64,000 nt of DNA, taken from Bdellovibrionales bacterium (GTDB taxonomy: Bacteria; Myxococcota; XYA12-FULL-58-9; SYDY01). Every line of letters begins with the position of its first letter. Within the stretch, counting starts at the first letter, position 1. The position numbers and the translations under genes were made by a program. The notes under the pieces were generated by a model, which was given only the letters and a program-made list of their open reading frames with translations, did not search any database and had not been told where the DNA came from. Location of the stretch: NCBI GenBank assembly GCA_005801425.1, contig SYDY01000121.1, positions 62,001-126,000 of the forward strand, written 5' to 3'. Below are positions 52,969 through 62,383 of the stretch, in pieces.

Positions 52969-55900
52969 GGTCGAAGCTCCATTGTCTTGAATTTTTCTAC
53001 CGTTACATTTTCAGAAACAGGCATCATCACCATGGCGACAACAAGGTTTGATGTAAAACGAACATCTACCGTGACATCCTCCGATCGAATACCATGCATG
53101 TGTTTTTGCGCTTCACCTGAAAATGAAATCTCAAATTTTTCATTTCTATAAGAAACGGAAAGATCACGCATATCGACCCGTGCACCAATGCCCATTGCCT
53201 TAAGAACAGCTTCTTTGATGGCCCAAAATGCGGTCAGACCGGTATCACAATCAATAAAATCCTGTGCGTTCTCACGTTCGTCTTGTGAAAAATAGGTTTC
53301 AGCAAAAGAAGGCAGTCGCGCTTCAATCACCTCGGCGTCAATTCCTGGCGCTATTTCTGGATTTGTACTTGCATATACCAAAGCAAGCCCACCGCTGTGA
53401 CTGATTGAGATCTTTATTTCTTGCAGTACATCGTTAAGATAGAGATGCGGAGCACCCAATACATCGGGTTTTAAAACGATCTCGGTATACGCAAAATTTT
53501 TCCCTAAAAGACGCTTGACCAAACGTTTTGCGGCCATACGACCTGCCAACCATTCACGTCGTCGCTTGTCACTTTTAAGTGACGAAAAAACAGCATGTTC
53601 CTGCGCGCATAGCCATTGACCAACCAGTGCATCAGCATCATTGACAAGGCACTGTGCAACCGCATCGACGTCCACATCTTCCACGTTCATCGATGCCAAG
53701 AGATCACCCAGCGATTGATTGAGAACTGCCGTACGATAGCCTTTCATGCTATCAATCACCGTACCATCGTCTGCAACAGCGATAATATCGAATTGGGCAC
53801 CTTCTCCATTGTCTGAAATCGCATTCACGATGATTTGAACTTGCCCTGCCGCATCACCATGGCGATTGAAAATGATTTCATCAATGCCAAGCGGAAGCGA
53901 CATACGACCTAATTTGGCCATTTCCCAAATGCCGGCGGTTTGAAAACCCGATTCACGAACAAAGGGTGCGCTTCGTGTTGATGCAGGTTCAATGCTACGT
54001 AGCCATTGCGCAGGATGAGAGACTGTCACACCCATCACCGATTTACCCAAAGGCTGGCTTGTACCTTCAAGGACCTGAAATGCGGGACCATGAAAGTAAT
54101 GCTGGTAAATTGTAGCTGATCGAATATCTATTGGCACACTGGATCCCCGCATTCGCGAGGATGACAGTTCTTGTTCCGAAAATCCTATCCACGCATCAAA
54201 GTGTTCACGCAATACTTCTTTGCCTTTGGGGTTGATAAAAACAGAAGACAAAACAACGCGAACACCGTCATCGAGGGATGTTGCGGTCACTTTTACCGCC
54301 GTTTTTTTATCGTGAAACATCTTGAGCGGCGATGTGAAGTGAATATTTTTCGCAATCGTTGCCGATTTTTTTGAACATAATTCGGCGGCACGAACCATCA
54401 ATTCAATGCCTAGAACACCAGGCAATACAGCAACGCCGTCAATACGGTGATGATCGAGTCCAGGTTCTTCTTTGGGATCAAGAACAACATGGAACACATG
54501 GGAGTCCCCCACGTGTTCAAGTCGGTCAAAAGGGATGTGCGCACCACCGGGCGTTTTCTTCAAATCCACAGGGAGTGTCGTGTTTCCAGCGCGTTGCATC
54601 ACGTACGTGGCGAGCGCTCGCAGGGTTTGGACTTCCGACAAATTGAAGGATCCTTCTTTGGGAAGATTGTAACGATCGCGGAGGACGCCAAAAATCTCTG
54701 CCTGCTTGACCGTATCAATACCGAGATCAGCTTCAAGTTGGTAATCGGGTTCGAGATCGTCAATGCCGTAGCCCGTTTCTTGGGCAAACAATGCTTGTAT
54801 TTCGGCCATGACGTCATCGAACACCATTGCTTCCTTCGGTTGCTCTGATGCTGCTTGATGGGCGGTAATTTCTTGTGTTTCAAGTTCGCCCAACTTGCCC
54901 GCAACAACCACTTCGCCTGTGATCGTCGAAGCAACAAGATCGGCCCCAAAACGCTCGCCTATTTCCACAGGCATCAATTGGACGCCCAAGGAATCCAAGA
55001 CCTTCGCAACCGAACCACGGGTTGCCATACCAACGTCAGCCCATGCGGTCCATGCAATGTTCAAAATATCGCTGCGTACACGTGCAAGATAAGAAATAGC
55101 ATTGTTGGCGGCAGAATAATCCACTTGGCCAGGATTTCCAAAACGACCCGCCACAGAGCCCATGCTCACAAAACGCGCTGGTTTTAAGGCATTTAACAAT
55201 ACATTCACAGCCGATGCTTTGGGGCGATAGGTGCGTAAAAACGCGTCAGGATCTTTGTCCACGAGATATTTGGATTCTTCGAGTCCCGCACCGTGTAAAA
55301 CAACATCCACATGGCTATATCGCCCAAGGATCTGATGGGATGCTTGTTCAACTTGCGCTGCATCGGCAACATCGCACACCACAAGTTCAACCAATGAACC
55401 CAATGCTTCGAGACTCTTGATATTGTTCCAAACTTCAACACGCGCTTCGTGTTTACCCAACCATTGTTGGACGGCAAGCGGTGTCGCACGTTCTCCTGCC
55501 CCTTCAAGCGATGTCTTCGCTTTATTCTTGCGTTCGATATCCGTAAGCCCCGCCAAAGGACTTTCATTGGATGATTGCCCTGCAGTACGCGCCAAAATCA
55601 CAATACGAAGTGGTCCACGTGCGGCCAATTCCTTCAGAATACGAAATGTAACGCCCCGCGCGCCGCCTGTTGCAACCACAACGGCATTGCGCGCAAGGCC
55701 CATACGCTTCAATAAAATGATGTCACCACGACCCAATGCCTGCATTGCGCCGTCAGCATCAAGCACGAGTTCATTGGGTCGATCGTTTGATTGCCATATT
55801 TTTATAATGTTTTTTGGTTCCCATGTTTGATGGGCATAAACCGCCAAACATCGGCTGTTGGGCCATTCGCGTGCAGCAGCTTTCACCATGCCCGCAAGCG

Positions 55901-58900
55901 TTCCTGCAAGCATCGCTGTTTTCGCATCATCACCCGAGACAAGCGTCAACAACCCTGGCGCTTTAAACGATGCAACACGTTGCACCATACGAAAGACATG
56001 ATCAGAAAATTGTTCTGGTTCTGAACATGGGCCACTCACAACCACCACATCGTCGATCAGATCTTCCGCAAGCGTCACAATGATGGCACCTGCATCACGT
56101 AAACATTGTTCCATAGACGCCGATGCTTGTTGCGCAATCAAAAGCACACGACGACCTTTGAGAACACTCAAATCGCCATGCGGATCCGACACATGCCACG
56201 TTTGCACAGCACGTACAGTCATCCCGCCTACTGAAGCTTCTTTGGCGACCGGGGTCGATGAGGGAACTTGTGTGGAGACTGTGGTCAAGTTCGTACGCGT
56301 TGCCATCACATGTGCAATCGCACGCAGCGTTTGCATCTCACTCAATGAAAAAGAGTCCTCTTTTCCAAATCCATATTTTTCACGAAGCATGGCAAAAATT
56401 TCTGCCTGTTTCACCGTATCGATCCCAAGATCCGCTTCAAGTTGATAATCGGGTTCGAGATCAGAAATTTCGTAGCCTGTTTCGCGCGCGAAAATTTCGG
56501 TGACTTCGCGTAAGATGCTTGCTTCGTCCTGGGTCCCCGCTTTCGCGGGAATGACGGTTTGCGTGGGAATGACAGTTTGCGCGGGGATGACTGCATTCAA
56601 TGCCAACGACGGAACACCAATCTCTAGAATCGAACAACCACCATTTTCTGCCACACGCAGCGCACGATGATTCAGTTCTACACCTGCGTTTTGTTTATCG
56701 CTCACACGGTCAAGCCATGCCTGATACATATCGATGTTTTCGATACGACCTTGGGTCGTTGCAATACGATGGTATGCAATCATCGCAATTTGAGACCCAA
56801 ATCCTGCCGCAAAACGAAAGGCGACATCGCCCGACACATGAGAACCATCGGCAAATTTAAGATCAGAAAAGTCGGGATCCACTTGGCGAAGATTGGCGAT
56901 GGCAGGCAAACGTTGATGCTGCAAGCCCTTCATCGCAACCACATCTTCAAACGTGGCTCCCATAGGGTGCCCCGTGTAGCCCTTGGTATTTGCAATGGTA
57001 AGCTTAGTCACACCTGAACCAAAAGCCGTTCGGATCGCATCAACTTCAGCGGCCGAACTTCCACCACGGGCGGGCGTATAGGTTTCGTGGGACAAAAAGT
57101 AACTTCGTTCGGCCAACAACGAGGGTGTTGTATTGAGCGACGATGCCACACCCGAAACAAATTCAGACATCACCCGCGTGATATGTTCAGAATTAAGCCG
57201 AGTGCCATGATAAGCGCTGTTTCCGAAATAACTGGAGAGAATAGAGACATACGGGATCATGCCGCGTTCTTGCGGTAAATCACTTTTTTCGACCACAAAT
57301 GCCGAAGCCCCTGCACCCACAATCATGCCATTGCGATTTGCGCCAAAGGGCAAAGCGGCTTGCGTCACATCGGTTTCGGTGGTCGCAGCACCGGCGGCTA
57401 AAAATCCAGTACCGATCCATGGGAATGCACTGTTGGATGTCACATCGTCAGCAGAAATAACAACCACACGATCACAACGTCCTGTTTTAATCCAATCGCA
57501 GGCAATGCCAAGAGCCTGGGTTCCCGATGCGCACGCAGAATTGAGTTGTGTATTTGGGCCTTGTGCGCCCATGAACTGTGCAAGCTGTGCATGGCCCATG
57601 GCCAGCACGCGAAATAAAAATTTACGACTGAACGTGTATGCCTCTGCACGATTGCGCAACCGTTCAGCACACTGGCCCATCATATGTGCAACTTTTGTAC
57701 GTTCAGATGGATTAGAAATGCATTGATCGAGTTGAGAAACCATCGTACGCACATCATCGGACGAAGAGACTGCGAATTTATCGGCAACATGGCGCGACAC
57801 GTCGTCAATCACCTGTTCAATACCAGGAAATGCACTTCCCAAAATAACACCGGTTCTTTCGCCTTCACACAATGGAAGCGCAAAACGATCCGGGAGCTGT
57901 TTTCCTGTGCTTGTGGTTCGGTAATGCTGCACAAGCGGAAGGCCCGCATCGCGAAGAGCATCAATCCCTGCTGCGAGAGAAAGACGTCCGGTTGCATCAA
58001 GGGAATCCACAATTGTAGCATCGATGCCGTACAAGGCCCCCAGATCAAATTCACCTATCTTTGCAGCCAAATGAAGAACATCGGCCAATTCACGAAGTGG
58101 TTCAAAGTTGCCGCTTGTTTTATTGAGACGAACGACGTTCTTCTCAAGAATCGCTTCTTGATTTTGTGTATTAGGCGTCACAATAAAATTTTCGCCGTCT
58201 AAGAGACGAAGCGTGGCATCGTCATGGATATTGGGGATAGGGTCTAAACTTGGCAAAATAACTGAGATGCCAGAAACAACAGGATATGAGGGCGGTTCGC
58301 GAACCGCCCCTACGTCAGAAACTGAAGGCGAAGCAAGCTGCGCCCCTGCGCGACCGACAGCAACACCGTGCGATGCAAGTGCGGCCAATGCTTTACGGAA
58401 TGATAACACACCCCCTTCGCGGGGATGGTTGGTCGCAATCACCGCATGTTCTCGCTCGGCCGCGATATTAGAGACAAAGCCTGCAACCGCCCGTTTGGGA
58501 CCTACTTCCACAAAAATTAGGGCGCCATCCTTAAACATGCGTTCAACTTTGGCAATAAACTCAACAGGCGATGCCAGTTGTTTTGCAAGAAGCGCAACGA
58601 TTGCCTGCTTGCCTTCTGGATAATATTCGGCATTCACGTTGGACAAAATGGGAAGCGTCGCGCTTTGAATATTTAGCGTTTGCAATACCCTCGTAAACGG
58701 TTCCACCGCATGGGCCACAATACGGCTATGAAATGCATGGGATACGGGGATCTCCCGTGCATCGATTTTTTCTTCTGTAAATCGGATGACAGCTGCAGCC
58801 ACCGCAGGACTCTCGCCTGCAATCACTGTTTGTGAATGGCAGTTTTTGTTGGCAGCGATCACATAGCCTGGGATCTCTTTGAGAATTTTTTCAACCAGAT

Positions 58901-61463
58901 CTGCATCGGCAGCAACCACTGCCATTTTTCCATTGTCTTCGGCATGAACGCCCGCCATTTCGCGGCCACGGGCACTGACCGCATACAAGGCATCACCAAA
59001 ACTCATCACACCGGCAGCTACACAAGCAGCGTATTCACCCAGCGAATGGCCCACGACCATATCCGGTGCAACACCATGTTCTGCGAGAAGTCGCATCATG
59101 GCCACATCGGCCGCAAGCATCGCGGGTTGGCAAAATTGGGTTTCTCTCAGTTTTAAATCAAGATGATGCAATTCGTCTTTGGCAGCACTCTTCGGCCATA
59201 CAATATCGGTAATTTTTTCACCAATGACCGACTCAAGTATAGCATCGGCCTCACGAAATGTTTCGGCCACCACCGGATACACTTTTGCGAGATCGGCCAG
59301 CATACCAAGATATTGAGAACCTTGGCCTGGGAACATAAAAGCGATTTTTCCGCGTTTTGCCAAAGGTGCGTCGTCTTGAAGAAAAATACCTTGCGCTGCA
59401 AGGATGCGTGATTTTTTGGTGGAAGCACTTTCGATTTTTTCTAAGGCATCCGCGCGATCGTTGGCGACAAATGCCAATCGGACCGGTGCATCAAAGGCAT
59501 GGTCATCGATGGGTGACGGGAATATTGTTTCAATGGCCGATTTTGCATGATTGATCAATTGCGTTAAATCGGATGCGCCGAAGACTTGCAGATGCGGCCC
59601 CTGGATCCCCACTTTCGCGGGGATGACGTCTTTTTTAATCTCGTCATGCGCAGGGATGACGACGGCATTCAATTGTTTTTCAACATACGCCGCAATGGAA
59701 CGAATGGTGGGTGTATCGGAAAGTTTGAAAGCATCATCGGTTGGCAACGCGTAACGCTTTCGGATCTCAGCCAAGATCTCGGCTTGCTTGACGGTATCAA
59801 CACCAAGGTCGCTTTCGAGTTGATAATCGGGGTCAAGATCGCCCACTTCATAACCTGTGGCATTGGCGAACATCGTGGTGAGCTCGGCAATCAACGTCGC
59901 ACTATCATGTGTTTTCATGGATGATGATTTCTCTGTGATCTTCGCATGGACAATCGGTGAATCAGGAAGATGCTTTACAACGGAAGGATCCGAAGGCGCT
60001 TCTTCCAAAACAACATGAAAATTGGTGCCACCAAAACCAAAGGCGCTCACGCCAGCACGGCGTACGCTTTGTGTTGGCCATTGCTCTAATTGCGTAGGCA
60101 CGCGAAGTGCCCCTTCAAGCAAAGGCGACCCAGGTGGCGCTTCGATAAAACCGGCGCTCGGTGGGATCACTTTATAGTGCAAAGCAAATGACGTTTTAAT
60201 GATCGACGCAACGCCCGCAGCACTCTTCAAATGGCCAATCATCGATTTAACAGAACCCACAGGGACAGGTACTTTTCCACCGCCTGAGGCACGCAGCATA
60301 TCGGTAAGCACACGCGCTTCGGTGGCATCACCCACCACCGTGGATGTGCCATGGGCTTCAAAAAGTCCTACCGTTTCGATACCAACACCCGCTTGGGCAT
60401 AGGCTCTCTGCACCGCAAGTTTTTGCCCAACAGGATTGGGCGCAGTCATGCCCTTGCCTTTGCCATCGCTTGCAGCACCAATACCGCAAATCAGCGCGTA
60501 AATACGGTCACCATCGCGCGTGGCATCTTCCAAGCGCTTAAGCACAACCACGCCCACGCCTTCGCCCATCACAAAACCATTGGCGCGTTTATCAAACGGC
60601 ACGCTGTGTTCAGCAGAAAGCGCACCAATTTTAGAGAACTTGGCAAACGTTGGTGGATCCAAACTTCGATCGGCGCCGCCTGCCAATGCAAGATCGCATT
60701 GACCACTCGTAAGTAAACCCACCGCACATTGAAATGCTGCAAGCGATGCCGCACAGGCTGCATCGGTCGTATAATTGGGCCCCCGCAAATCAAAGACATT
60801 GCACACGCGACCTGTGATGCAATTGGAAAGTTCGCCGGGCATGGAATCTTCCGTCACAGGCGGTAGATTTTCTTTGAAATGGTTCTCAAGTTCCACCAAC
60901 GTCGTGGCTTGTTGTGTGGGTGTTAGCGATTGAAACGCAGTCGTTTTTTGCAATGCTGCGACCGATTCTGGAAACCACACGCGCATGCTCGTGAGATCTT
61001 CATTTTCTCCGCCCATGGCATTGCCAAAAATAACGGCGCAGCGTTCACGATCGAATGATTTTCCGGCCCCATCGGCCATCACCTGCAAACCCGCATCGCG
61101 TAACGCTTCCGCACTGGCTGTAAGTGCCAGTTTTTGCAAATCATCAACGCACGGAAGGCTTTTGGGTGGAATTTTAAAAAGCGTTCGGTCAAAAGGAATA
61201 TCACGCAAAAAACCGCCAATCGCGGCGTACGTTTTTTCAGGCAGCGACCGATCTCCAGACCAATAACGGGATTTTAACCAACGTTCGGGTGGCACCTCGC
61301 GGATCGCAACATGCCCTTCCTTGATATTGCGCCAATAGGTTTCGGCGTTGGGCGCATCAGGGAACACGCAGCCTATGCCGATAATAGCAATTTTTTGATT
61401 ATAGCTCTCGCTCACAAAGAGACCCCCACTGTTCTGATAATAACGCATTTGCGGGTTTGGCAT
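52965..61463 (-). CDS. PUFA/PKS-like megasynthase KS-ACP-AT-KS-ACP-KR-ACP-DH-PPTase
   Basis: 2832 residues from 61463; GTG 61415 behind GGGGG would trim 16 residues. Domains in order: KS1 20-490 (C237, H371, H411); ACP1 520-597 (D556-T557); AT 705-1010 (GHSLG, S807); KS2 1140-1570 (C1311, H1459, K1494, H1499, a full triad despite SHETYTP in place of HGT); ACP2 1650-1722 (T1683); KR 1920-2180 (TGGARG, S2103, Y2116, N2120); ACP3 2215-2290 (T2251); a hot-dog dehydratase region 2325-2590; and a 4'-phosphopantetheinyl transferase 2640-2810 (GIDAE, FWAIKEAVLKA). No enoyl reductase is seen, so an unsaturated or hydroxylated acyl product is possible. All three carrier motifs read DTVKQAE, with Thr where Ser is usual. 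Repeat-encoded peptides occur at 602-621, 1051-1058, 1625-1645 and 2433-2442, mostly in linkers. Confidence 0.9.
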   Translation of the reverse strand: MPNPQMRYYQNSGGLFVSESYNQKIAIIGIGCVFPDAPNAETYWRNIKEGHVAIREVPPERWLKSRYWSGDRSLPEKTYAAIGGFLRDIPFDRTLFKIPPKSLPCVDDLQKLALTASAEALRDAGLQVMADGAGKSFDRERCAVIFGNAMGGENEDLTSMRVWFPESVAALQKTTAFQSLTPTQQATTLVELENHFKENLPPVTEDSMPGELSNCITGRVCNVFDLRGPNYTTDAACAASLAAFQCAVGLLTSGQCDLALAGGADRSLDPPTFAKFSKIGALSAEHSVPFDKRANGFVMGEGVGVVVLKRLEDATRDGDRIYALICGIGAASDGKGKGMTAPNPVGQKLAVQRAYAQAGVGIETVGLFEAHGTSTVVGDATEARVLTDMLRASGGGKVPVPVGSVKSMIGHLKSAAGVASIIKTSFALHYKVIPPSAGFIEAPPGSPLLEGALRVPTQLEQWPTQSVRRAGVSAFGFGGTNFHVVLEEAPSDPSVVKHLPDSPIVHAKITEKSSSMKTHDSATLIAELTTMFANATGYEVGDLDPDYQLESDLGVDTVKQAEILAEIRKRYALPTDDAFKLSDTPTIRSIAAYVEKQLNAVVIPAHDEIKKDVIPAKVGIQGPHLQVFGASDLTQLINHAKSAIETIFPSPIDDHAFDAPVRLAFVANDRADALEKIESASTKKSRILAAQGIFLQDDAPLAKRGKIAFMFPGQGSQYLGMLADLAKVYPVVAETFREADAILESVIGEKITDIVWPKSAAKDELHHLDLKLRETQFCQPAMLAADVAMMRLLAEHGVAPDMVVGHSLGEYAACVAAGVMSFGDALYAVSARGREMAGVHAEDNGKMAVVAADADLVEKILKEIPGYVIAANKNCHSQTVIAGESPAVAAAVIRFTEEKIDAREIPVSHAFHSRIVAHAVEPFTRVLQTLNIQSATLPILSNVNAEYYPEGKQAIVALLAKQLASPVEFIAKVERMFKDGALIFVEVGPKRAVAGFVSNIAAEREHAVIATNHPREGGVLSFRKALAALASHGVAVGRAGAQLASPSVSDVGAVREPPSYPVVSGISVILPSLDPIPNIHDDATLRLLDGENFIVTPNTQNQEAILEKNVVRLNKTSGNFEPLRELADVLHLAAKIGEFDLGALYGIDATIVDSLDATGRLSLAAGIDALRDAGLPLVQHYRTTSTGKQLPDRFALPLCEGERTGVILGSAFPGIEQVIDDVSRHVADKFAVSSSDDVRTMVSQLDQCISNPSERTKVAHMMGQCAERLRNRAEAYTFSRKFLFRVLAMGHAQLAQFMGAQGPNTQLNSACASGTQALGIACDWIKTGRCDRVVVISADDVTSNSAFPWIGTGFLAAGAATTETDVTQAALPFGANRNGMIVGAGASAFVVEKSDLPQERGMIPYVSILSSYFGNSAYHGTRLNSEHITRVMSEFVSGVASSLNTTPSLLAERSYFLSHETYTPARGGSSAAEVDAIRTAFGSGVTKLTIANTKGYTGHPMGATFEDVVAMKGLQHQRLPAIANLRQVDPDFSDLKFADGSHVSGDVAFRFAAGFGSQIAMIAYHRIATTQGRIENIDMYQAWLDRVSDKQNAGVELNHRALRVAENGGCSILEIGVPSLALNAVIPAQTVIPTQTVIPAKAGTQDEASILREVTEIFARETGYEISDLEPDYQLEADLGIDTVKQAEIFAMLREKYGFGKEDSFSLSEMQTLRAIAHVMATRTNLTTVSTQVPSSTPVAKEASVGGMTVRAVQTWHVSDPHGDLSVLKGRRVLLIAQQASASMEQCLRDAGAIIVTLAEDLIDDVVVVSGPCSEPEQFSDHVFRMVQRVASFKAPGLLTLVSGDDAKTAMLAGTLAGMVKAAAREWPNSRCLAVYAHQTWEPKNIIKIWQSNDRPNELVLDADGAMQALGRGDIILLKRMGLARNAVVVATGGARGVTFRILKELAARGPLRIVILARTAGQSSNESPLAGLTDIERKNKAKTSLEGAGERATPLAVQQWLGKHEARVEVWNNIKSLEALGSLVELVVCDVADAAQVEQASHQILGRYSHVDVVLHGAGLEESKYLVDKDPDAFLRTYRPKASAVNVLLNALKPARFVSMGSVAGRFGNPGQVDYSAANNAISYLARVRSDILNIAWTAWADVGMATRGSVAKVLDSLGVQLMPVEIGERFGADLVASTITGEVVVAGKLGELETQEITAHQAASEQPKEAMVFDDVMAEIQALFAQETGYGIDDLEPDYQLEADLGIDTVKQAEIFGVLRDRYNLPKEGSFNLSEVQTLRALATYVMQRAGNTTLPVDLKKTPGGAHIPFDRLEHVGDSHVFHVVLDPKEEPGLDHHRIDGVAVLPGVLGIELMVRAAELCSKKSATIAKNIHFTSPLKMFHDKKTAVKVTATSLDDGVRVVLSSVFINPKGKEVLREHFDAWIGFSEQELSSSRMRGSSVPIDIRSATIYQHYFHGPAFQVLEGTSQPLGKSVMGVTVSHPAQWLRSIEPASTRSAPFVRESGFQTAGIWEMAKLGRMSLPLGIDEIIFNRHGDAAGQVQIIVNAISDNGEGAQFDIIAVADDGTVIDSMKGYRTAVLNQSLGDLLASMNVEDVDVDAVAQCLVNDADALVGQWLCAQEHAVFSSLKSDKRRREWLAGRMAAKRLVKRLLGKNFAYTEIVLKPDVLGAPHLYLNDVLQEIKISISHSGGLALVYASTNPEIAPGIDAEVIEARLPSFAETYFSQDERENAQDFIDCDTGLTAFWAIKEAVLKAMGIGARVDMRDLSVSYRNEKFEISFSGEAQKHMHGIRSEDVTVDVRFTSNLVVAMVMMPVSENVTVEKFKTMELRP
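54141..54166. repeat. Family C repeat inside the megasynthase dehydratase region
   Basis: GGATCCCCGC-ATTC-GCGAGGATGACA, slightly decayed. It is read on the minus strand in frame as LSSSRMRGSS (about residues 2433-2442), between two hot-dog segments. Confidence 0.85.
56531..56592. repeat. Family C repeat plus two tandem half-units in the megasynthase
   Basis: A full copy at 56531-56557 is followed by two partial units, each TTTGCG(T/C)GGG(A/G)ATGAC. On the minus strand this gives VIPAQT, VIPTQT and VIPAKAGTQ in a row (residues 1625-1645), in the linker before ACP2. Confidence 0.85.
58290..58313. repeat. Family A palindromic repeat inside the megasynthase
   Basis: GGGCGGTTC-GC-GAACCGCCC plus CTAC. 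It is read in frame as VGAVREPP (residues 1051-1058), in the linker between AT and KS2. Confidence 0.92.
59604..59666. repeat. Family C repeat and a second partial copy after ACP1
   Basis: A full copy at 59604-59629 (GGATCCCCAC-TTTC-GCGGGGATGACG) and a short CGTCATGCGCAGGGATGACG at 59643-59662. On the minus strand they give VVIPAHDE and DVIPAKVGIQ (residues 601-621), between ACP1 and AT. Confidence 0.8.
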
Positions 61464-61507
61464 TCGCTATTAAAGGACAGTTCAACCATCCCTACATAGA
61501 ACGACAT

Positions 61508-61705
61508 CTAGCGTGAACAGGGGCGCGACCAGCCCTGATGGACCATGTTCACTTGCGGAGGTTGTCGCCAGCCTTGGCGGGCCCAGGAGCCGCGGCGAGG
61601 GGCCTCGTTCCGGGTTTCTGAAGGCGATTGTTCTTGAGCCGCCACAGCTTGGGTCACAACGGTACTAATGCTTACAGTCTTCTGATTGTTCGCCTGTTGT
61701 TGCAT
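61508..61705 (-). CDS. Possible small ORF with repeated Gly-Trp motifs
   Basis: 65 residues from ATG 61705, with GAGGG two bases upstream (close spacing). The first half is Gln/Thr/Ser/Ala-rich. The second has ARQGWRQPP and VHQGWSRP, two related units, and a single Cys near the end. It lies 44 bases before the megasynthase start on the same strand. No family is recognised. It could be a small regulator, a peptide, or non-coding leader. The remaining 61706-61913 stretch contains only a short hairpin (GCACC-TATC-GGTGC, 61837-61850). Confidence 0.3.
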   Translation of the reverse strand: MQQQANNQKTVSISTVVTQAVAAQEQSPSETRNEAPRRGSWARQGWRQPPQVNMVHQGWSRPCSR

Positions 61706-61913
61706 GACCCTCTTTATGCAAAAAGCGAGCCAAGTGATCGCACGCAGATCAACAGACAAAAAGCGTCGTAAAATCATCGCATTAGGAAGAATAAATGATT
61801 ATTTGACACCGATTTTGAAATTAACATTCATGTATAGCACCTATCGGTGCGCTCATTCGGACCCAAGTGCGCAGAACGATACGCAGTCAGCAAAAGATGG
61901 GTAAGTAACGTCA

Positions 61914-62369
61914 CTACATCTTTTTCGCCAACATGCGATTGCATTCGCGCAAGCGTGCGGCGAGAACACGGGCAATGTTGACCACCACCCATGTAAATCC
62001 ATTGCGAAAATTTTTCGCAAACGTGTGCAGATTTTCTGATGACAGTTCCAAAATAGTCGTGGTTTTTGTCGCACGCACAGTAGCTGAACGATACTCTTTA
62101 TCGATAATCGAAAGCTCACCAAAAAACTGAGATGGACCGAGCAAATCTACACGGTACATTTCACCGCTTGCGCCATGCCCAAGCACTTCCACTTCTCCCG
62201 AAGCCACCACAAACAAACTTTCGCCCACATCGCCTTCACGGAAAATAATATCACCCGCACGGAAATCACGATGATGAAACAAATCAGAAATCATGACAAG
62301 CTCAGCCGGTAAGAGGTTTTCCATCAAGGCCGAGCACGATAACAATTCACGCTTGTCAGCATCTTTCAT
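61914..62369 (-). CDS. Stand-alone cyclic-nucleotide-binding domain protein
   Basis: 151 residues forming one CNB domain. LLPAELVMISDLFHHRDFRAGDIIFREGDVGESLFVVASGEV is the beta-roll, in two parts. The phosphate-binding cassette is FFGELSIIDKEYRSATVRA, with Glu and Arg in the cNMP-contact positions. A C-terminal helix (VVVNIARVLAARLRECNRML) follows. No DNA-binding domain is attached, so it may regulate a partner protein. It lies 14 bases after the coiled-coil gene. Confidence 0.85.
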   Translation of the reverse strand: MKDADKRELLSCSALMENLLPAELVMISDLFHHRDFRAGDIIFREGDVGESLFVVASGEVEVLGHGASGEMYRVDLLGPSQFFGELSIIDKEYRSATVRATKTTTILELSSENLHTFAKNFRNGFTWVVVNIARVLAARLRECNRMLAKKM

Positions 62370-62383
62370 GATAGTCTCCCAAA

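Noticed and set aside
48952-59666. Regularly spaced short repeats considered as a CRISPR array.
   Set aside because: The copies are kilobases apart, palindromic, lie in coding sequence and have no spacer structure or cas genes.
61837-61850. Hairpin GCACC-TATC-GGTGC as a terminator of the cyclic-nucleotide-binding gene.
   Set aside because: The stem is five base pairs and has no following T run on the relevant strand.
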